From Adineta ricciae (lineage: Eukaryota > Rotifera > Eurotatoria > Adinetida > Adinetidae), in the NCBI GenBank assembly GCA_905250025.1, contig CAJNOJ010000218.1, forward strand, positions 6,570-70,569: 64,000 nucleotides of DNA, in the 5' to 3' direction. The notes beneath the pieces were generated by a model, which searched no databases, was not told where the DNA came from, and was given only the letters and a program-made list of their open reading frames with translations. Each line of letters starts with the position of its first letter. Positions within the stretch are counted from its first letter, which is position 1. Positions 56,350-64,000 of this stretch are shown here, piece by piece. The position numbers were made by a program, and so were the translations under genes.

Positions 56350-58554
56350 ATGACTTCAGCAAAACAATTATTTGACCGTGAATATACTAATCTTGAATTA
56401 TATCAATTGATATGGCTCGAGTCAAATTCGAACGATCAAAGTAATCGTATTGATAAAAGAATATCTACAGAGAACTTAAGAAGCATTATTGATTATACAA
56501 AATTCTTTCACGATGTCGACGAATGTTTCGATTATATCAACAAAACAAAAGATTCTATGACATTGTTAGTTAGCACAGATGAGATAGTTATTGATATTCT
56601 TACGAATGATCAGCATCCTAAAAACTTGTTGGGTGTTTATGTGCTCTGCAATAGCGAGAAATCTATTCCAAAGGTGAGTTTCAAGTTTGAATGGTTTTTG
56701 GAATAGTAAGGAGTAGTTTAGATAGTGCGTACTTATACAGATGTCGATGCTTTATTGAGCGATTTGACTGCTGCTGTTAAATTCAAATCAAATTCACCAG
56801 GTCTTACAACAGATGATCTCTATCGAACATGGTGGGCTGACTTTATCGATATTTTATGTCATATTACTTATCCAAGCGATTCCTTGAAGCAATTAGTCGC
56901 TGCACTGCAAGAATACTATAGAGGAAACACAATTGCAATCGCAAAATTGACACAATTCGAACTTGAATATAAGTCCAAAGACGCGATACTATGGTATACA
57001 CGTGATACATGTATCTATCGCGTTCTTAACGAAGCACTTCGACAGCATCATGTTGAACGTCTCTTCTTATTTGGCTTTTACGTCCAAGATTTGTTTCGAC
57101 AATTAACTACTGAGTATGAACATTTTCGATCGTTATCTGCGAAGAATAATTGCAAAACGATAACATACCGTTATCAACTTATGTCTACGAATGAGATTGA
57201 AAATCTGAAAAAGAGAACTAGATTATTTCTTGCAGCGAATAGTTTGTTTTCAACAACATTGGATCGTCAAGTGGCCATGTTCATGCTTGAGTCTTTATCA
57301 TCGGCACGACATGAAAAGGAGTTGGAAAGTGTTCTTTTCCTAATTGAATTGGATGTGCGAATGACTTCTCGTCCTTACGCAAATATATCGCATCTGAGCA
57401 ATTTTCCTGAAGAATCTGAAGTTCTTTTTTCTATTGGTACAGAATTCGAAATTATCGATGTCAATTATAACGAAAATGTTTGGATAGTTGATCTGCGACT
57501 AAACGGAAACTGCTTTAAATACAGTGAGGATTTAGCTCGTTTGACTCCAAGAAGAGCTTTTATTTCTTGCGTGGATAAACTCATTCACACGTATCAGGTG
57601 CCATCACCAGAGGAAGTAGAAAACATTTTCAATGGTCTACAAAGGTTACACCCAGAGGAAAAATGGATCCCAGCTGCGAAGCATTACTGCTGGGCACAGT
57701 ACCAACAACACATAATAAAGGATTACGAAAAAGCGATGTTGGAATACGACACAGCGATAGATATATGGCGCGAATGCATTCCGGATAATGATAGTGAGCT
57801 GAACTGTTGGTCTCATATCGGTGATATCCATGGATCCATAGGAGCTTTTTGTCATAGTATTACTAAAGATAAAGCCTTAGCCAAGAATATCTATACGGTG
57901 GCTATGAGCAATTATAAGGCAATAAATTTAGAATTTGTTGACGATTTTGCAAGAACAGATATGTTATCGAATTTGGCTGGCACAGCTAAATCTGTAGCCA
58001 CAATGTCCGATGATGGTGATGAAAAACGACAAGCGTATCTCTACGCAATCGAGCATTATAAATTATGTTTGAAGAACATGATGAAGTGTTATTTACCTAC
58101 GAGTACCCAATATGCAACCTATTATACGAGTTTAGCTGATGTCTATAAAGTTATAGAAGATTATGACAATGCCATTGACAATTATATCAATGCTTTGAAT
58201 ATTCGAACACAACATTTTGGTATAGCACATTCTCTTATCATAAGTCTGTGCGAAGAAATTGTGGAAATCGACTTCTTGCTTCATCGTAATCACGAAAGAC
58301 AGTTGAAATATCAACTAATGAAGCATGAGCATCTTTTGAGAGATGAAACCGAAGACGTAAGACACAATCATACGACCTATCATAAAGAAGAACTTGGCAA
58401 AAGTCATGCTGCATTAGACTATATTTATATCAAATTGGATCAAATTGAGTTGGGTCAAAATCATCAACAGCAAGCTGTAGATCTACTTCAGTCAGTAGGA
58501 AGATTGGATTCACCTGAAATAAGCATTATTGAATCGATTGAAGTTTTGGAATAA
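56350..58554 (+). CDS. ADP-ribosyltransferase with TPR repeats
   Basis: Exon 1 56350-56673 and exon 2 56722-58554 are joined across a 48-nt intron (AAG|GTGAGT...TTTAG|ATA), about 718 residues. The N-terminal about 110 residues form an alpha/beta domain of the kind preceding ART domains in bdelloid proteins. The ART domain follows with the R-S-E-x-E set: arginine in CIYRVLNEALR, Ser in AANSLFSTTLDRQVAMF, and E-x-E in SHLSNFPEESEVLF. The C-terminal half is TPR repeats (KAMLEYDTAIDIW, DYDNAIDNYINALNIR). There is no signal peptide, so it should act in the cell, transferring ADP-ribose from NAD to proteins held by the TPRs. Substrate unknown. The ATG MTSAKQLF is chosen because upstream codons need a TTG start. 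All motifs are intact. Confidence 0.85.
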
Positions 58555-59345
58555 TTCATATATATTCTTACGAATCTAAGAACAAATCCTCTTATCTGTC
58601 ATCTCTAAGTAAGGGTGTGGGTGAAGATGAATTGATCATTTTTGTAAACGCCGAACAAGTTCATCATCATATCGAAAATTTTACATTCTAAGATAGTACA
58701 TACTTTTCCTTATAGCATCGATAATGAATACATTTCAATTTCAACTTCATCTGAAAGAATATCTCTGAGAGCATGTGTAACTCAATGATGTATTTACATT
58801 TGCCTCGAATGAATAACTCATCGTTGTTTTAGAATCGGAGGAAGGGATCTTCACTGATGACACAAAAGTTGTCGTACTCTTTAAAACTCGTTTGATTGAT
58901 CTTTTTGAGGGCGGATGAAATCTTTGAATTGCAGCTTGTCACACCTTTGCTGCCTGTCTTCACTTTACATATTTATCGCTTGAGTATATCGTTTATTATT
59001 GGCTATAACAACGCAGTTTTTTTTTCGTATCTATTTGTTCTACCAACAATTCTTCCAACATGCGAGTTCGCGAAAGGTATTGACATAGAAATATCATACA
59101 CCTATAATCTTCTTCTATTGCTCAGCTGGTGATATGAAAATTAAATAGACAAAAGTAGACAAAACGTGTCTTTTCCCAATACTCCGAAGCATATACGTAT
59201 TTTTGTCAACACTATCAAATTGTTTCATATTAAACTCGTATGTTGTAAAGTATTTGATGGTGAGCGATTTTTTATATTCACAAACATCGAATGAAACATC
59301 GCAAGTCGATTTCTAGCGACATCCATCGTCTTCATAGATATATCG
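58555..59345. other. Intergenic DNA with a telomere-like word
   Basis: gggtgtgggtg occurs at 58613-58623, about 60 bases after the ART-TPR stop. No gene is supported. Confidence 0.4.
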
Positions 59346-60290
59346 ATGTTAACAATGGTCACAAGAACAAAGGTCGAACATTGTATTACATTCGATTCCA
59401 TGTTGAATTCTGATGTTTCATCAATTATCTATCGTTCTGTGGCAAAACACGAAGAAAACCAAGCATTAGAAATCTGGTGTTCGATTTTCAACAATCCAGT
59501 TGATTTAGAAGAACGTTTGATCTTAGAATCTAGTGAAGATGGTCGACAGTATGTATGTGCGGGTATCACCAATGTTGCTACTCGAGATGAATATCGACGA
59601 CGAGGTTTATCTCGACATTTATTACAAATGACGATTGATAAATTAGATCAAAGCAATGAATTTGATTTGTCGATGTTGGGTACGGGAAAAGTGAATCATT
59701 ATGAACGTTTTAGATGGGAACAAGTCACTCAACCGATTCGAGTTATTATCGATTGGCAAATCCATGCTTCATCTCATGAAAATATTCAATGGCGTCCAGT
59801 ATCAGATCTTTCCTATGAAGACATCGAACTTTTATGTAAAATGCATTCAAGTCATCGTCGTATTTATCAGATGCGACGATCTCCATGTTCCATCTTTTAT
59901 CATTGGGTGAAACGAAGATGGGAAAAAAGTGCTGCTATTGTTTATCTCGACGAAGACAAAGGTTATGTAGTTATCGGTAATCCTGAAAATGAAGAAGATG
60001 TTGGTGTATTAGAATGGCGAGCATCGAATTTCGATCACGAGCAGAAACTTTTATCTTTAGCGGTCAACGAAATCCGACAACGTTATGGATTGACAAAACG
60101 GATTCAGTTGTTTACATTGCCACAGTATATGACAATTGAGCAATTGACTAACTGGGCTGGTCCGGTTCAAGTTGGAACTAATTACGATATAATGATGAGA
60201 AATATTCGATTACCACCCGGAATTTACGAACAAATAAAAAATTCTTTTTCGAATGGTCATGCTGTGTTCTGGTCAGGAGATTATTTTTAA
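59346..60290 (+). CDS. GNAT-family N-acetyltransferase (Eis-like)
   Basis: An intronless 314-codon frame, ATG 59346 to TAA. The acetyl-CoA-binding motif A is clear at residues 77-90 (NVATRDEYRRRGLSRHLL, with the R/Q-x-x-G-x-A/S loop), followed by the motif B region (HYERFRWEQV). The second half (YVVIGNPENEEDVGVLEWRA, LFTLPQYMTIEQL) is consistent with a second GNAT-like fold, as in Eis-type acetyltransferases, which acetylate amines. I am confident of GNAT and only moderately of the Eis type. Absence of introns, in contrast with most neighbours, leaves acquisition from a prokaryote possible. It stands alone between the ART-TPR gene and a receptor pseudogene. Confidence 0.75.
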   Translation: MLTMVTRTKVEHCITFDSMLNSDVSSIIYRSVAKHEENQALEIWCSIFNNPVDLEERLILESSEDGRQYVCAGITNVATRDEYRRRGLSRHLLQMTIDKLDQSNEFDLSMLGTGKVNHYERFRWEQVTQPIRVIIDWQIHASSHENIQWRPVSDLSYEDIELLCKMHSSHRRIYQMRRSPCSIFYHWVKRRWEKSAAIVYLDEDKGYVVIGNPENEEDVGVLEWRASNFDHEQKLLSLAVNEIRQRYGLTKRIQLFTLPQYMTIEQLTNWAGPVQVGTNYDIMMRNIRLPPGIYEQIKNSFSNGHAVFWSGDYF

Positions 60291-60834
60291 ATAAAAATAT
60301 TCTTTGTGCTCTATGAATGTGTTACAAAAATCACGAGTGATACTTTTCAAATGTCACTTCAAACGATGAATCCTTCAGTTAATTAAAAAGTAACCGAGTT
60401 TTGCATCAAATCCGATATACATAAACGTATAGACTTGAATTTGACCTCGACGAAAAAGTGCAGCGTACCTTCTTGTTGTAAACAAAATCAAGATTGTTGA
60501 ATTACAAACGACATTTGAAAATAAGTATGTTGCACTTGATTCTTAATTACCCGATGGACATAAATGGAGTTTTTCAGAAATGTTTTCAATCCAATTTCTC
60601 AATTAACTTGAGTTAAACTCGTTGTTTGTAAGAAATTCCGGGAAAGAGCTGCAAAGTGCTTGACCTATCTTTACAATTGACTCAGTTTTCTCGAGAAAGA
60701 AAAAGAAAAAAAAGAGAATTGTATTTGATTCATACTGTTAAATTCTGGAGTGTTCAACATGAATAATTGTCATATGATTTAGTCCATTCGTACGTGTTGT
60801 TCTTATGAATATTTAGAGAGAGAGAGAAGTAAGA
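60291..60834. other. Gene-free stretch
   Basis: No gene or repeat was recognised. Confidence 0.4.
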
Positions 60835-61725
60835 ATGTCCACTTTTTCTGTCGTACAAAATACCCAAAATGAATTTAGTTGCTATTCCTCGTTTCTGATC
60901 ATCACTACTGGTATTCTCGGAAATATCTGCATTGTTATTGCCTTTACTTCGCGTTGGAATAACTCCTTTGCATTGTGTTTGTTGATCGTTCCGATATTCA
61001 ACGGTCTCAACGTCCGATCGAAATTTTCTCGTACGTTCAGCCCAGATCCTACGAATCTGAACACCTCTTTCTGTAAAATGCAATTCTATTTGAGTGACGC
61101 ATGGAGTCAAATCGGACGATATTCGGTCTGTCAGGCATATATCGATCATCATTTAATGATTAAGAATTATTCTCGCTTCGAAATTCTCAGTCAACCTATC
61201 GGTATCTGAAGTATCATTGCATTCACGCGATTGTCTTGACAATCATTCAAAATGGTGTATGCAGCCAATTCGGCACTTATAAATTTGTGTATTTTATTTG
61301 TTTTCTCATCACTGTGTCGCTCATTCCACAGTTGTTAGGCCGTTTTCAGAGGTTTATCCCATTGCAATCTGAAGAAATTACGGGTGCGAATTCGACCAAT
61401 GGGTACTGACGTGATGAACTATAATGAAAACTTCTTTATACGACGTGAAGATCGAGTGTTATTGAGAATGGTTTTGGTTGAAAGTGCTGAGAACTATACT
61501 TTACCCATTGATAAGTCTGCAAATCCAAATAACGAACAGCGTTTGAACATTCCGAAGACTTCTCTATATACTCAAATTGAAAATTATCTTTTCCATCTCG
61601 AAATAACGTTTCTTTATTTTAACAATGCTGCGCTGTTCTATACTTATTTATTTGCATCGAAACCATTGAGAAACTCGAATGAGAATCAAATTCATATTCT
61701 TCGTATCTTCTACCGAAGAAAGTGA
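60835..61725 (+). pseudogene. Decayed rhodopsin-like seven-pass receptor
   Basis: The first 124 codons (ATG 60835) read like helices 1-3 of the bdelloid rhodopsin-like receptors: GILGNICIVIAF (helix 1, GN motif), DPTNLNTSFCKMQFYLSDAW and SQIGRYSVCQAYIDHHLMI, where the family has ASIDR. Then a stop and frame changes occur. A later piece (61384 onward) fits the third intracellular loop and helices 6-7 (RIRPMGTDVMNYNENFFIRR, FNNAALFYTYLFASKPLRN). Helices 4-5 are represented only by fragments in other frames. It is a single-exon receptor gene that has decayed. Confidence 0.65.
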
Positions 61726-62553
61726 ATCTGGTAACATTTTGTCTATTATTCGAGAGATAATTGAGGAGTATGGTTACTGGTTGTTGTTCTTTGTGAAACA
61801 CAATAAAAATCCGAAGGAGTACAAAAGAAAACGACGGCTTGTTATCTTTGAAAAAGAAATCTGTGGCCATATTTGATTCTTTTCATAATAAATGAAGGTA
61901 CGGGACGTGATAAGCTTTTTCGTACAAATGTTTTTTTAACGAACTCTAATAGTGTAAAAATGTAGACGTCATCACCATTCACGATTCTCTTCTTTTGCCA
62001 ATCGGTATTATTTTAAAAACGAGGCAGATGGTTCTAATAGATTTCTTTTGTTCCTCAGAAAAACAAACTTCTTCAGTACAGTTATCTCAAAGATACACCC
62101 TTTCCGAATCATTGGATTTTTTGCTACAATGAATAACAAGAAATAAAAAAAACGGTATCAACACAATAAAAACATTATTTCAAGTTTTATTTATTGGTGG
62201 AATATGTATTCATATGAACACATGCGCTCAAATTTAAGTCGGTCATATTTAATGCGAATTCACCTGGTATCGTGAAAGCTCTTGTAGTGTTTCAAAAGAG
62301 AGACAAAAGTCAAATCTGTGACCAGCCTCTTCATCCGCAATATGATGCCCATCCTCCTTTTGAAAACCGTTGATGACAATGCACTTTTATTAAACGAGCT
62401 TTATTAGAAAGGTCAAAGAAAAAAACACAATTCCGCTTTTTATTCGCTACCAAATAGTTTTTTAATGGCTCGATGTTCCTGACAAAAATAAATCACTTAA
62501 CAACATTAGAACAATGGCACAAATGGCACTCTATTTTCAATACTCATTTCCAA
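61726..62553. other. Gene-free stretch upstream of the exon array
   Basis: AT-rich, no gene. The end of this stretch contains the putative promoter of the next gene. Confidence 0.4.
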
Positions 62554-62560
62554 TATAAAA
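62554..62560 (+). promoter_or_regulatory. TATA-box candidate for the secreted Cys/His-rich gene
   Basis: tataaaa lies 76 bases before the ATG at 62636, a reasonable distance for a start of transcription about 30 bases downstream and a short leader. Supported by position and consensus only. Confidence 0.45.
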
Positions 62561-62635
62561 ACTAGATATGATCGAACAACACTCAATTATTCCATTTCAT
62601 TTACTTCCATCTTCCTGGTCGGTCGTACACAGAAG

Positions 62636-64000
62636 ATGTCTTCATACTTATTTGCTCTTATCGCATTCCTGGCTGTGACCAGTTCAATCAATGCTCACGT
62701 TGCCGAGCTAAGTAAGATTTTCTCTTAACTACTTGAATAATTCCAAGAGAAAACTTTATACAATTCTACTATAGAGCTCACAGCCACTGCAACTCTACAG
62801 TCGCATGATTGCAAATCCAAAAACGCGAACACCGTCGAAGGCAAGATCGTTCTTAAGAACACTGATCACAACTTACTTGGGGATCACAAAGATACCCTAT
62901 CCAAAGCCCTCACCGATCATGTTCGATCAGGATGTGCTGCTAACGCTAAATCAGAAGCCAACGTGCACACCGTCACAAAACTCGGTAACGGTGACTTGGA
63001 AGTAGCCTACACATGCACAGGTGTTAAAGACCACGACACGTGCCACAAGTCATTACACGCAGCCTGCGGAAGCGATCATGTAAAACAGACAATCGGAAAA
63101 TGTTCCCATTCTCACCCACAAACCGGCAAAGCAGCACCAGCGAAGCTCGAATTACCTACAGCAACTATTGGTAAGTCAAAGTCGCCACAAGTACCCAGTT
63201 GACACAGTCTGACTCACCCGCCGGCCGATCCAATTTTAACTAGTCATATTTCCTTTTAGCCGTCGCTGGATCTGCAACTCTACATTCGCATGACTGCAAA
63301 TCCAAAGACGCAACGAGCGTCGAAGGCAAGATCGTTCTTAAGAACACTGATCACAACTTACTCGGGGATCACAAAGATACCCTTTCGAAAGCCCTCACTG
63401 ACCATGTTCGATCAGGATGTGCTGCTAACGCTAAATCAGAAGCCAACGTGCACACCGTCACAAAATTGGGTAACGGTGACTTGGAAGTAGCCTACACATG
63501 CACAGGCGTTAAGGATCATGACACATGCCACAAGTCATTACACGCAGCCTGCGGAAGCGATCATGTCAAACAAACAATCGGAAAATGTTCCCATTCTCAC
63601 CCACAAACCGGCAAAGCAGCACCAGCGAAGCTCGAATTACCTACAGCAACTATTGGTAAGTCAAAGTCGCCACAAGTACCCAGTTGACACAGTCTGACTC
63701 ACCCGCTGGTCGATCCGATTTTGACTAATCATATTTCCTTTTAGCCGTGGCTGGATCTGCAGCTCTACATTCGCATGACTGCAAATCCAAAGACGCAACG
63801 AGCGTCGAAGGCAAGATCGTTCTTAAGAACACCGATCACAACTTACTTGGGGATCACAAGGACACCCTTTCGAAAGCCCTCACTGACCACGTTCGATCAG
63901 GATGTGCAGCTAACGCAAAATCGGAAGCCAACGTGCACACGGTCACAAAACTCGGTAACGGTGACTTGGAAGTAGCGTACACATGCACAGGTGTTAAAGA
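62636..64000 (+). CDS. Secreted Cys/His-rich protein made of repeated 132-codon exons (3' end outside window)
   Basis: Exon 1 (62636-62711) encodes a signal peptide (MSSYLFALIAFLAVTSSINA). After a 63-nt intron come exon 2 (62775-63170), exon 3 (63260-63655) and the start of exon 4 (63745 onward), each of 396 nt and separated by 89-nt introns. All junctions are phase 1, so units can be added without frame loss. Each unit has six cysteines (in HSHDCKSK, RSGCAANA, AYTCTGV, HDTCHKS, HAACGSD, GKCSHSH) and many histidines. Units 2 and 3 are almost identical, introns included, with mostly silent differences. The exons are clearly GC-richer than the surroundings, suggesting strong expression. I do not recognise the family. 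Disulfide-stabilised domains with possible metal binding are inferred. Confidence 0.8.
62775..64000 (+). repeat. Tandem 485-bp units (396-nt exon + 89-nt intron)
   Basis: Unit starts at 62775, 63260 and 63745 are exactly 485 bp apart. Unit 1 differs more at its 5' end (LQSHDCKSKNANT against LHSHDCKSKDATS). The array continues beyond the window. There is no N inside it, so, unlike the 221-bp repeats, it is not an obvious join artefact. Confidence 0.9.

Noticed and set aside
1..64000. CRISPR array, rRNA or tRNA genes
   Set aside because: No regularly spaced short repeats with unique spacers and no recognisable rRNA or tRNA were seen by eye. Short tRNAs could be missed without a covariance search.

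Overview
The window looks like nuclear DNA of a bdelloid rotifer (Adineta/Rotaria type). This is inferred from gene content, not from a marker gene. The DNA is AT-rich and most introns are about 48-63 nt. The families are those that bdelloids expand: EGF/LDLa seven-pass receptors, WWE-ADP-ribosyltransferases, an ADP-ribosyltransferase fused to TPRs, secreted kelch and NHL proteins with Thr-rich linkers, F-box/LRR genes with one repeat per exon, and rhodopsin-like receptor remnants. G-rich motifs of the TGTGGG type, known from bdelloid telomeres, occur near gene ends.

Layout. 1-5.1 kb: transposon debris (a 90-bp inverted repeat, a Pif1/Helitron-type helicase tail), one HTH gene and a nucleoside-hydrolase-like remnant. 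5.1-7.4 kb: a non-LTR retrotransposon with an intact endonuclease domain but a broken reverse transcriptase. 8.4-9.9 kb: secreted kelch gene. 10.6-11.9 kb: a large palindrome and a duplicated 478-bp block. 14-17 kb: receptor pseudogene and a Cys-rich membrane protein. 17.8-30.5 kb: damaged copies of an EGF/LDLa receptor beside a Sel1/TPR-MYND gene. 31-32.6 kb: small zinc-finger gene and a ubiquitin-conjugating enzyme. 32.9-51.5 kb: two versions of one gene block in the order WWE-ART, HEPN-like gene G, gene H, NHL gene, PAN-domain gene, F-box/LRR gene. 51.8-58.6 kb: secreted kelch gene and ART-TPR gene, again partly in two versions. 59.3-61.7 kb: a GNAT acetyltransferase and a decayed receptor. 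62.6 kb to the end: a secreted Cys/His-rich protein made of nearly identical 485-bp exon-intron units.

Assembly caveat. There are 14 single-base Ns (7648, 10715, 11194, 15577, 22869, 26181, 27562, 29581, 36650, 45017, 46325, 49240, 53457, 55153). Three separate exact 221-bp repeats, and a fourth 198-bp match between two junctions, abut these Ns. Several blocks are alternative versions of one locus placed end to end. Copy A of the 33-49 kb block (32941-36649 plus 45018 onward) is split by copy B (36651-45016). Many apparent tandem duplications and one apparent 1288-aa chimeric protein are therefore best read as assembly joins.

Most notable biology: (1) gene G, a small protein with a conserved R-N-x3-H motif of HEPN type, sitting in a divergent island between well-conserved flanks; (2) the secreted exon array at the right end; (3) a PAN-domain gene and an NHL gene separated by two bases in both copies; (4) both WWE-ART copies broken while the ART-TPR gene is intact.
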